From assembly GCA_025738555.1 (NCBI GenBank), contig JAOVFP010000008.1, positions 62,001-126,000 of the forward strand: a stretch of DNA of 64,000 nucleotides, given 5' to 3'. The stretch comes from Cyathus striatus. Its lineage: Eukaryota; Basidiomycota; Agaricomycetes; Agaricales; Nidulariaceae. The notes beneath the pieces were generated by a model. It was not told where the DNA came from. It did no database searches and was given only the letters and a program-made list of their open reading frames with translations. Every line of letters begins with the position of its first letter. Within the stretch, counting starts at the first letter, position 1. Positions 1 through 10,256 of this stretch are shown one piece after another. The position numbers and the translations under genes were made by a program.

Positions 1-1890
1 GTGGAAAGCGGGAAGGTGGAAGAGGTGGAAGAGAAGTGCGAAATGTGCACAGACCAGAGAGGGTGTTTGGCAAGACAAATAAAAGATGCCTCGGCTAGAC
101 TCCAGAAACTAAAGTACATAGTTTCACTTGAGTTTGATGTATATGTTGCATGTTGCCCAGTAGAGTTCATAAGCTTTACCTGAGAATAAGAGTAAGGTAA
201 GCTGGAAATTTGTGGATGTCAGAGACAACATAATTTCGAATTCAAGACAAATTCAAGGCCTGACACCAACTCTTGTACATAAAAGTATACACTTGCGGCT
301 CGACAGCACTTGATTAGCTTTATTCGGCTCACTCACGCTCATTCTCACTAGACCAACTTTTCACTGGGACTGAAAAGCAGGTTGACATTGAGGTAAAAAA
401 AAAAAAAAAAAATGGCAGGGTCTGAATGAATGAATCTGATTCAGAACGATCAATGGAACATCTTGACTGCTTCCCACAGCACACAACACAGCTGATCTCC
501 ACTTTTGGTTTATATCTTGATCAATTGATGCCGCACCGGTTATGATATGCACTTTATAAGCTGGTTGAGGCCAACACTTTGATACAATAGGGGGGGGGAG
601 GAGGGCTGGATGTTGTGGCAGTGATGCTGTTCCTGCCAGCACCGTTGTTGTCTTGTTGCAGGGAGGAGGGAAGAGGGGGGTGGATGATAGGGTGTCATCA
701 TCATTATAATGCAGAGGAGGTGAGGAGAGAGGGTGAATGCCACAGTGCCAATGTAGCTGTCTACAAAGTGTAGATGATGCTGTGGGACATGGGTTAGCTG
801 GTGGGACTTGAGCTGAGGAATATTACTTACCAGGATTTGAGGACGAGCTGGAGGAGGTGAGAGAGGTGGGAGATGCAGGTGGTGATGGTTGACGTGGCAT
901 CGACAATGTTGTGAAGGCAATAGGATTGTCACTGTCATGTCCTTTCATGGTGCAGGGGGGGAGGGGAAAGAGAGCTGGATATCATAGCATCAATGATGTT
1001 CTTGCCAGCAGTGTCATTGTCTCTGTGACACAGGGAGTATAAGGGAGGAGGGGCCAATATAGGTGAGACCAGCTTGATGGGGGGGGGGATGTTGAATTGA
1101 GGTAGGTGAGGTAGTGGGTCCTACATTGATGATGCTGTGGGGATAGAGGTTGTGGACATTAAAGAGGATGAGGGTGGAGCTGGGGGGGCTTACCTGGTAA
1201 CAGCACATAGGCGACATGGCTAGAGTGAGGAGGGGGATGAGGAAGAGAACCCTAAGGCAAGGGTGGAAGAAGACGTTCCCCCCCATCACTTGCAAGATGA
1301 GGGGTGAGAAGATGCTTGCCCTTGTCACTTGCAAGATGAGGGTCAAAGGGCAAGAGGAGAGAGGGGGGGGGAAGGAGAGAGAGGGGGGGAAGGAGGGATG
1401 TGACAAGATGTCTTTGTCACTTGCAAGACAGGAGGGGGGGGAGCAAGGGAGTATTGACAATGTGGCATCAATACTATTCTTGTAAGTGGTGTTGTGGTTG
1501 TCACATCATGGGAAGAGGGGGACGGATGACAGGGCATTGTCATCATTATGACGCAGGGGGCATGGAGGAGAGGAGGCTGGCTGCTGACATGTCTATGATT
1601 TGTAGACAACACTGTGAGATGTGAGTTAACAGGAGACTCAAGATAAGGGAGGAATTAGCATACATGGCTTCAATGTATGCTTTGAGAGCGTCTTGGGGGT
1701 GATGCCCTATGTGGTGCCAATGACAGGGTGGAAGCAGCAGGGAGGGAGGGACAGGACAGCATGACACCTGTCTTCATCACTTGCATAATGAAGGGAGGGG
1801 AGGGAATGGATGGAGGGGGAGAACGAAATGTCATTCATTGTTTGTCATTGTGAGCATGAAGCTTGAGAGTGACAAGGAGGGGAGAGCTGG
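1..1890. repeat. G-rich degenerate repeat tract
   Basis: The plus strand is strongly purine and G rich, with many runs of six to nine G. Blocks recur in degenerate form: a segment with 'tgtcatcatcattat' near 690, 'attgtcatcattatgac' near 1535 and 'tcttcatcacttgcataatg' near 1770; and 'cacttgcaagatgag' near 1278, 1327 and 1420. Open frames here, on either strand, are proline/serine or glycine/arginine low-complexity artefacts of the skewed composition, so I call no gene. It looks like an old, CpG-poor tandem repeat with units of one to several hundred bases. Confidence 0.6.
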
Positions 1891-1977
1891 AGGAGGAAAG
1901 AGGAAAGAGGGAAGAGGGAAGAGGGAAGAGGGAAGAGGGAAGAGGGAAGAGGGAAGAGGGAAGAGGGAAGAGGGAGA
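1891..1977. repeat. 7-bp GGGAAGA minisatellite
   Basis: About ten head-to-tail copies of a 7-base unit (gaagagg) follow two imperfect 'gaggaaa' units. The tract is purely purine on the plus strand. Long reading frames on both strands here are repeat artefacts. Confidence 0.9.
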
Positions 1978-2154
1978 GTAATGCATTTGTTGTCAATGTT
2001 GACAGCCCATACATTTCGTTGCCGACAGCCAGGTACCACCAAGCACACCCACTGGTCTTGTGAAGTTTGTGCTGGACATTTTATATTAATTATATTATTT
2101 TGACTATAATAAAGTAAAGAATGGTTTACTTTAGTGGTGCACAAGGAGTGAACA

Positions 2155-2430
2155 GGGATTACATGGAGTACACAAGGATTATGTAGACTTTACATAGAGT
2201 ATACATGGACTTTATGGGGAAAATTTACCTGGAGTGCACTGAAACCCCCTGTATTCCACATGGAATCCATGTGGAGTTTGTACACAGACTTATCTCTGTA
2301 TCAATCCTTCTATACTTCATGTAAGCTCCACGTTCACTCCACATAGAGTCTCCCAATGTCTATGTGGACTCCACATAGGCTCCTGGAAAATTACATGGAG
2401 TCCACATGGACTCCATGTAAATGTGTGGGG
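2155..2430. repeat. Array of 'tccacatgga' words
   Basis: Short words of the type 'acatggagt' and their reverse complements such as 'actccatgt' recur many times (near 2160, 2200, 2260, 2330, 2375, 2395-2420). Several are arranged as local palindromes. CpG is nearly absent. No coding potential is seen. Confidence 0.6.
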
Positions 2431-2439
2431 GACCATAAA

Positions 2440-3190
2440 GTGCTCAAATAATGAAGCATGGGAAATCATAAGTGATGGCAGGCAATGCCAAAATGCGTGG
2501 GAAATGTTAAGGATGAGTATTTAGTGAAGGAAATGCTGTGGGAATTTTTGAGAAGAGGGGCAGGCAGCAGTGAGTGGGAATTGAATATGATAAGCGGAGG
2601 CGTGAGAAACAATGAGTGAGGAAGTTGACATCCATCACAAATGATCAGCGGGGGCATGGGAAAAAACAAGCGGAGAGGCTGACATCAATCAAGTAGTATA
2701 ATATTTAAGCGGAGGTGTGAGAAAAATTGAGTGAGTTAAGGAAGCAAATTCAAGTGACAGTCCAGAATTTGAGTGATATTTTTTTTTGAGTGACAACAAT
2801 TTTACTCAAGTCACAATTCGAGTTGCATTCAAGTAGCATTCAAGTTGCAATCGAGTGACAATTCAAAATTCAAGTGAAATTCAAGTGACATTTGAGTGAC
2901 ATATGCAACAGTGAGAAAAATATTATATCATTACTAGCTCATTTCCTGCACATTTTACTTAGTTGTTTCAGTTTAATGTATTGTTCATTAAGTACATAAT
3001 ATTAAGATAGCTATTTAACAATTGGAGTAGCAAACAAGTACATAAATCATGTAAAGAGGCTACTGAAATTAAGCAAGATAATAAAGCAAGTAAAAATCAA
3101 GTAAAAATTGAGTGACACTTCAAGTGACAATTCAGTGACATTCAAGTAACGTTCAAGTGACATTCAAGTGACACTCAACTGGATTTCTAT
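2440..3190. repeat. Dispersed CGAGTG-family repeat, CpG-decayed copy
   Basis: The first part (2440-2600) matches 14755-14860, and the part from about 2655 to 3190 matches 37695-38395 nearly base for base, including the unique stretch 'tagttgtttcagtttaatg'. Where the other copies read ttcgagtg, this one usually reads ttcaagtg; gcgtggg and aagcga elsewhere often become gcatggg or aagtga here. The differences are mostly C-to-T or G-to-A at CpG. It is non-coding and full of the word 'attcaagtgacattc'. Confidence 0.8.
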
Positions 3191-3436
3191 GGAAACCTGG
3201 AGCACCATGCTCAGAAGCATCAATATATTTTGTGCTCCGAGTGTCAGCTGCTCGGCAGATCGCTTAAGCCTTCACCTAGATATTGTGCTCAGGTCATGAA
3301 ATTCAGTAGCGACTTACTAATAGCTAGCAGAGTACAAATGAAGACAAATTGGTGATTATGTAAGCATAGTCATGAGCGTTGTTTCCATAGTGGAAATGAT
3401 GCTCGTGACCTAAGAGATAGACTGTGCCCCAGCCTT
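3183..3436 (+). repeat. Left arm of a distant inverted repeat with internal hairpin
   Basis: This segment is the reverse complement, with scattered substitutions, of 7090-7350. It contains a hairpin at 3369-3409 whose arms pair through 'tttccatagtggaaa'. The arm follows directly on the CGAGTG-family repeat, and the same junction (a word like 'ggatttcctgtaggccc') occurs at 7340-7357 and 38388-38405. That suggests these pieces belong to one composite family. Confidence 0.7.
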
Positions 3437-3439
3437 CTT

Positions 3440-4084
3440 ATAGTTATATAAACCATAGGGCTGGCTCATGCCAGCAGAGCCCACTACCTAATAATACCTA
3501 AGTATTCTGCAATCAGTGCTTAGTGTTTAGCACATAAGTAGTTACAAAACATTTTTAATATTGAATACAACTGTGTAGCTTAAAAAGATAGAATAAATAA
3601 ACTACTAATTTTCATACATTTGGTGGGCATCCTGCATGGCATATACATATAATAGAAACCATAGGGCCACCTCAAGCTGGCAGAGCCCATAACCTGTGTA
3701 ACATGAAATTTCAGCTGTTAAAATCTGTTTAGAAACCAATTCATTGATCTTTTCAGACTATTATGCAGTTGTCAATTGTATGTATAATACCTTATTAATT
3801 GCCTGTGATAAACATAGAAGTGAAATGTTTATCTTTTTTCATTACAAATGTATGTACAAGATATTGTAGTGATAAATCAATCATGTATTTTGCACAGATT
3901 CAGCAAAATATTAGTCGGTATACAAGCTGTTGCAATATTTATTTTTATAATGTTGGCTTTGTTACATAATACTACAGCACAATTCATCTTGCCTTATTAA
4001 ACATCTCTAGCTATATTCCTATTCATCTTATGATGTTCCTAGTATCCTATAGGACTGGTACTAACTGACACTCTTTTGTACTCA
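3440..4084. other. AT-rich interval without gene
   Basis: No coding sequence is recognised. A word of about 35 bases, starting 'accataggg' and ending 'cagagccca', occurs twice, at 3449-3482 and 3658-3692. Related forms with a CCGGCAAGCGGC core lie inverted at 13384-13412 and near 15982-16008, so it is probably a small dispersed repeat end. Confidence 0.4.
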
Positions 4085-4985
4085 CTAAATTATACCTAGC
4101 TTTGTTCCTGCTCTTCAGTGATCATTGAAACTTTACTAATGCCATTCCTACTTGTCTGGTACTTGTCTGGGCTTGAGAATACATGCAGAGCTTCATTCCA
4201 ACTTGCCTGGAGTCTTGGGCTGGTTTAAACTTGTCTAACTTCATTCCTACTTGTCTAGTACTCTTCTGTGCTTGTTGGAATTTATCTAGTGTCATTCCTA
4301 CTTGTCTTGTACTTGTCTGGGCTCAAGAAACATGTATAGCCTCATTCCTACTTGTCTGGAGTCCTGGTCCAGTTTAAACTTTGTTCCTACTTGCTCAGTA
4401 CTCTTCTGTGCTTGCTAAATCTTATATAACTTCATTCTTATTCATCTTGTACTCGTCTATGTGCATTAAAACAAATCTCCTTCATTCTTACATATCAGGT
4501 ACTCATCTTTTCTTTGTTCTTACTCATCTGAACTCATTGAAACTTGTCTAACTTCATTCATACTCATCTGATACTTGTCTGCACTCATTGAACATATCTA
4601 CTTCATTTATACTCATCTAGTACTCTTCTGAGCTTGTTAAGACTTGCCTACTTCATTCATATTCATCTGGAACCCTTCTGTGCTCATTAAATCAGATCTA
4701 ATTCATTCTATTTGTCTGGTACTTGTCTGCACTCATTAAAACATATCTACTTTGTTCTTAATTATTTAATTGTCTTCTGGGCTTGTTAGGAAAGACTTAT
4801 TTCATTCCTATTTGTCTAGAACTCATCTGGGTCTACTAAACTATGTCTACTTTTTTAATATCCATCTCAAATACATCAGGTACTTGTTTAAACTTGCTAA
4901 AATGTCTAGTATCATTCCCACTCATCTTCACTTGATACAGTTGTTTGGCTTCATTGAAACCTTCATTTTTACTTACTTCAGATAT
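4085..4985. repeat. Degenerate ~50-bp minisatellite
   Basis: Imperfect tandem units run through the whole interval, each with 'ttcattcctacttgtctgg' followed by 'tacttgtctgggctt' or a close variant. Units are clearest at 4140-4380 and fade towards 4985. CpG is absent. Frames that look like 'SFIPTCLE' peptides are translations of the repeat, not genes. Confidence 0.8.
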
Positions 4986-5054
4986 ACAGTTGTATATAAT
5001 TTTTTATAACCTACAATTGTTATAACAAATTCTTTACTTTACACTAATTAATCT

Positions 5055-5600
5055 AGCATTGTTTTAGCAATACAAGTATCATTTTAATGATACTAGAACT
5101 GATATAAAGATGCAGGGATCGTTCTATTGATACCAGCATTGTTTAGACGAATCATGCATCATTCTAACAATACTAGCATCGTTAAAATGAATCCTGCATC
5201 ATTATAACGATCCTAGGATCGCTCTAATGATGCCAGCATTGATAAAACAAATGTGGTATTATTATAATGGTGCTAGGATAGTTCTAACAAGCAGCATTAT
5301 GACGATGTAAATGATACTGGCGTCATTAAAACAAATTATGCATCATTATACCAGTGTTAGGATAGTTCTAATGAAACTGGCATCGTTAGAATGTATCCTG
5401 CATATTTATAATGTGTTATTACAATGTAGGATATGTTTTAATGACACTGGTATCATTAGAACAATACTAGCACCATTATAACGATGCAGGACTTATTTTA
5501 ACAATGCCAGTTTCATTAATATTATCATAGCACCATTATGACGATGCAAATGATACTAGTGCCAATAAACACATCCTACATTGTTATAACGATATGGGTG
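5055..5600. repeat. Array of 'acgatgc/gcatcgt' words
   Basis: The interval consists of about 20-base degenerate units that alternate a word such as 'gcatcattataacgatgc' with its near complement 'gcatcgttaaaacga'. The alternation gives repeated short palindromes in AT-rich DNA. There is no coding signal. Confidence 0.7.
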
Positions 5601-6014
5601 TGCTGTATTTATTAAAGTACATGTTAGAATCTCAGAATACATAGTTTAATCAAGTTATTTACCAATTGTTTACACAATTAAATATGTAAGCAACATGTAA
5701 GTATATATAACTATGATGTAGTACATTCACATTAAATTTAAAAATAAGAAAACCCTCGGGCTACACACAACCCATAGGGTTCAGATGGGTATGGGTATGA
5801 GTGTGGGTCGGACTCAAAACACCCATGGGTTACCCGTGCACTTCCTGTCATTGTCAGGTCAGCTTTAAAATACCTATTATTATTTTGTTCTATATTTACT
5901 ATGTGCACTATTCAAGAGGTCCTGAGTTCAATCCTTGTTGCTAACCTCACTGCCACCCAACCATAACTCATTGGTAATATGTAGATGCCTACTTGCGATA
6001 TATAACTATAACAT
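5601..6014. other. Interval without gene, 'acccatggg' cluster
   Basis: Nothing coding is seen. At 5752-5842 the words 'acccatagggtt', 'atgggtatgggt' and 'acccatgggttaccc' cluster as overlapping small palindromes. Near 5930 the word 'gagttcaatcc' resembles an internal polymerase III B box, but no tRNA fold could be built around it. Confidence 0.3.
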
Positions 6015-7083
6015 GGCGAACAAATGACGTTCCAGTACCATCGAAAGTCGGTCATTCCAATAACTTTCCAGTCGCCATTCCAGTTCCAGGCACGTGTAAT
6101 ACTCATGTACCGGCTCATAAATACAAAGGATATCGGTGAGCTGTCTTGTTTATCTAATTGATAGGAACTGAACTGGTTTTGTCGAACACATGGCAGATTC
6201 CTTTGTGATTGGAAGGTTTCTCACACGTTAGCATCGTTTGGTGCGTTGTTAATTGCACCACACTTATTTACGGGCATCTCTTGTTTCCTCCTGCAAGAAA
6301 TGTACGCTGGATTATGTTGTTTCCCTTCAACTAAAAAATCAATATTTGGTTATATAACCCGCTTTATTTTTTCTCCTTCTCAACCATATATTTTCTTCTT
6401 CGTTTTTCTGAAATATTTCAACTATGCATCTATAATGACATATGGAAATAATAAATGATTTGCTTTCTATCTCTTACTGGTTACTGTAGCTTACATTGTA
6501 AGGGAGCGAGCATTCCAGATCCAGTCATCCTCCTGTCCCGCTTTTTTTTTTGTTTTGAGAAAAGGTGGTGTTAGTGTGATACATACAACAAATGAGCAAC
6601 ATAAATGGTGTAAAATACCTACAATGATAAGGGTGGTCAGTGCCAAAAGATGGTGTATGTTCAATTGTCTTTGTGAGAGAAAATACATTGGTGCAACTGT
6701 ATATTGTTACTAAAACTATTTCATACTTCCTCTGTATTATAAAAGTCTACATCTGTGATCTTCATTTATTTCATCTATGTAGCAAGAACCATTATATTAC
6801 ATTTCAGACATAACTGTGAGATAATATCGATAACTAAAAGCGAAGACAATAGTCATGGCTAGGCTCGGCCCTCTCCAGAAATGCTTTCACACGCTGTTTT
6901 GGATAGGCATGCTGTCGGCATGTTTTGCCAAGCCAGCTCACTATTTTGTGGCCACCTGGGCCTTGTTTCCTTTGTTATATCAAGCCGGTAAGTCATCTAT
7001 ACACGTGTTTAGAACTGGAATCATCACTGGAAGGTTACTGGAATGACCGACTTTAGATCGTACTGGAACGACAATTGTTCGCC
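6015..7083. mobile_element. Inverted-repeat element, 82-bp arms
   Basis: The arms are 6015-6096 and 7002-7083. Read inward, both start 'ggcgaacaa' and end 'cacgtg', with the word 'attccagt' repeated inside. The ~900-base interior has no recognisable transposase, so this looks like a non-autonomous TIR element. I could not identify a clear target-site duplication. The right end lies only a few bases from the inverted arm at 7090. Confidence 0.7.
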
Positions 7084-7089
7084 GTGTAA

Positions 7090-7350
7090 GGCCAAGGCAC
7101 AGTCTATCTCTCAGGTCACGAGTGTCGTTTCCATAGTGGAAACGATGCTCGTGACTATGCTTACGTAATCACCAATTTGCCTTCATTTGTACTCCTCTAG
7201 CTATTAGTAAGTCGCTACCGAATTTCATGACCTGAGCACAATATCTAGGCGAAGGCTTAAGCGATCTGCCGAGCAGCCGACACTCGGAGCACAAAATATT
7301 TTGATGCTTCTGAGCGTGGTGCTCCGGGTTTCCATAGATTTCCTGTAGGC
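7090..7350 (-). repeat. Right arm of a distant inverted repeat with strong hairpin
   Basis: This is the reverse complement of 3183-3436 but keeps more CpG. It contains a near-perfect hairpin at 7115-7155: 19-base arms starting 'gtcacgag', two mismatched positions and a 3-base 'tag' loop. In the left copy several CpG sites of the same hairpin have become TpG or CpA. Confidence 0.75.
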
Positions 7351-7439
7351 CCAAAAAGTAGCACAGGACATGTCTCCGAAGAGTAGTGCTACTAAGAAGT
7401 GGCACAGAAATGATTAAATGTGCAGTTTGAATGCCATAT

Positions 7440-7860
7440 GCAGACCAAGGAACCACTGTCACTTTATATATGTTATTGCTGGTCCAGAGTCAGTGGGTTA
7501 GTATCAGATTTTGTTGGGATTATTGTTAGTGATACAGCTTCCATGCAAATTTTGCTTGTACTGCCATGCTCAAGTGCTCAAAGACCATCAAACATGTTCT
7601 GCTTACATATACTATAGAAGAACGAACTAAGATTTAACCTGGACATGATTAACCTGAACTCTGTTAACTGCTCCATTGATGACCACCTGTCAGTATATAC
7701 ACTGCTAAGATTCGTACCATAATTCAGTGTAAGTCCGAATACACATCAAGAAGCTCTGTGAGATCATGCAGCCCATTGGCATCACTAATCAATCACACTT
7801 GTGAATCAAGAAGATTGGTTGAGCAGTAGTTGTCATTGTTTCTGCAGTGTAGTATATCAT
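7440..7860 (+). repeat. Dispersed repeat, copy 1
   Basis: This interval matches 10705-11225 in order and orientation: 'tatatatgttattg', 'gagtcagtgggtt', 'tgatacagctt', 'gaccacctgtca', 'acactgctaagattc' and 'cttgtgaatca' occur in both. The copies differ by substitutions and indels. Copy 2 has an extra CpG-rich block at about 10995-11140. No coding potential is seen. Confidence 0.7.
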
Positions 7861-9173
7861 CGTAGGTAAATGCTTTGCGTGTAACCCCACCTTAACCGCC
7901 AATCTATTGGAAAGATTTGCAGAATGCAGTGAGCGTGAGGAAACTCGATAGCCTTTATTTGCATGATATTATTCACATATGTCTAGTAGGCTTTCTGGTG
8001 AGAGTAGGAACACATCCTGTATACTATGGTAAACTGGCAAATCTGATTCGATGAGTGACAGCAGTGAAAAGTTCATCTTCGCTTAGTTGACATTCTCCTA
8101 CTTCACGTAAATGGACAACTACCCTACAGGCCAAACTTGCACGAACGACCAGTCCCATTCTAAAAAAGAATATCATCGGTTATCGTTCGAAGCTTTTATT
8201 TGGAAAACAGCCTGAGTATAAAGCTACACTTACAGCACAACAATATCGCTGTAGTCTGGCTATTTGAAGTTATTGTTAGTGATAGTTTTGTAAATCTAGG
8301 AAATCATACTACACTCAATGTAAGACCGGTGAGTACGTTTGCTAAGGATACAACTGACGATAGCATAATGAATTATGAGATACGCCGCTACACGTGACAA
8401 ATCTTTACTTACCGAGTAAAAATACATAATAGATAATTCCTTTTGTAGATGAATATTAGAACAACAGGGAGAACATCATAAACGAAATTTGTACCATCCC
8501 TATACATGACCCTCGTCAGCTGTGACATCCCGCTATGTCTAACTATTAGATATCAATAAAAAGGCGGATCACTGTAGAATGAGTAGTTAAACCTACAAGT
8601 ATTAACTGCCGGAACGAGCATGAGGATCAATATCACTGTTCAGTTGAGTTATATAAATATTCAAATTGATAAAAAAAATCGAAATGTTTTACACATGTCA
8701 TAAGCAAAAAGAATTGCCCACGCGGAAGAGATCACGAGAGTATTGACTTCGTTTGACGCTAAACAACTTCTTGGAGTAAGATTCTGAATGCTGACTATAT
8801 ACAAATTAAAATTGCGTCAAGTAGCGGTATGAAGGACTCACACTTTGCTGTGATAATAGCTCTTCCTATTATAACATATCCAGGCGTCCAGCATGCGAGA
8901 TAAAATATTGGCAGGAAAAATGTTGACCATTTACTTTTTCCCCAAACTGCCCAGACACGAACTGTGAAGATTACTGTAACAGTATTTCTTTAGTTCTTAT
9001 CTATCGAATTGACTCGGAGTCACTACTTTACCTTCTGCGATGCTCATTCCAATCATTAAAAGCCCTAATACGGAATTAGTGTAGTTATGTATACAGGGGT
9101 ATAGACTTACACACGACGGCGCTAAGGAGATTGTGACAATCGTTAGCCGAGAGGTGTGGATATAGCTGTTCTA
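7861..9173. other. Interval without recognised gene
   Basis: Only short random frames are present in all six frames, and I recognise no protein family, RNA gene or tandem repeat. Base composition is mixed and CpG is present at ordinary levels. Confidence 0.4.
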
Positions 9174-10256
9174 CAGTCCGTGACAAGCAAAACCTGCCAA
9201 TTTTTTGAGTGAACTTAAGTGAGTTTTTCAGCAATGACAAATAAGTTTTAAACTCCGAAAACCGTCGGAATAGCATAGTTACAATGTATTAATTAAGATT
9301 CCACGAGCCGATTTTTCGATTTCTGATTTTTTTATTTTTTGACCCAAAAATTTGGCACTCGGCCATAAAAAATAGTAAAATTCACGGAAAATGCATTTTT
9401 AGCATCCTCTCATCAATTGCGATATGATCCTGCAAAAATATAAGCCCCTGAATTGCCTCAATTGGCACCAAAAATTCATCTTTCTAACCACCATGCCTGG
9501 AGGTTGACCCAAGAAAAAGAGCTGAAATACAAGTGGAATTTGCAATAATCAGTCAAGAACTAATCTTCAAAGCTCCCCCCACCACCTGTCACTAATACAT
9601 CCTCCCCAGAGCCCAATACAAGTCCTAAAAATGTGATCAGTGGGGGATCTATAAGTGTGTCTAAACCACAGCTAATCAGTGAGGATCATGAATTACTTCA
9701 AGACCCTTACTGCTCAGATGAGAATGGCTTTGAGCTTGACTGGAATCATGTAGCATGAGTATATTTTCTATTATAATCCATGTCTAAATTATTCAATACA
9801 TTTTAACAGTACTGGGGGTGGGTAAAATATTTGTAATGTGAAAAAGAGAAAAGAACATTTCAAGATGTAAAAAATGTGGTTATGAAATACTTAGATGCTT
9901 GTTCTTTGGATGTTATTTGCCATTTTATTAACTGAACATGGTGATTCATGAGTGCTTATAGGCATTGTTTAACAGGCAAAGCAGCAGGATAGGCTGTGAG
10001 GAAGCAGTACCAACACCATCAAGTCTCCAGTCAGGCCATAATGGCACTTGAAGCTATTTTATCCTAAAATAAGTCATGTAACATGTCAATTTTTTTGCCA
10101 AAAAATTTGGCAAACCTATTTTCTCGTGGGAATTTCTTAAAAACATCATTTTTGTATGTATTTTGACTTTCTGAATCTGAATCTGTAATTAGTTTGTCCT
10201 AAAAAACTCGTTTTTGTACTGAAATAAAATTGGTGGACTTTGCCTGTCACGGACTG
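9174..10256. mobile_element. TA-flanked TIR element, internally deleted
   Basis: The ends are inverted repeats of about 32 bases. The left end begins 'cagtccgtgacaagcaaa'; the right end read inward begins 'cagtccgtgacaggcaaa'. Each end is flanked by TA (9172-9173 and 10257-10258), the signature of the Tc1/mariner/pogo superfamily. The interior is too short for a transposase of ~350-550 residues and has no catalytic motifs. A 65-codon frame at 9564-9758 resembles a Ser/Pro-rich acidic C-terminal tail. I infer a non-autonomous derivative of a pogo-like element. Confidence 0.75.
9564..9758 (+). pseudogene. Possible transposase C-terminal tail remnant
   Basis: A frame of about 64 residues inside the TA-flanked element is rich in Pro, Ser and acidic residues and ends 'ENGFELDWNHVA' before a TGA. 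Such tails are common at the C-terminus of pogo-type transposases, but they are low in information. The assignment rests on position inside the TIRs and is weak. Confidence 0.3.

Noticed and set aside
361..1767. Several 70-150 codon frames on both strands
   Set aside because: They are proline/serine or glycine/arginine-rich shadows of the G-rich repeat tract, with no motif or splice context.
5925..5965. Possible tRNA 3' half with 'gagttcaatcc'
   Set aside because: Only a B-box-like word is present; no matching 5' half or fold upstream.
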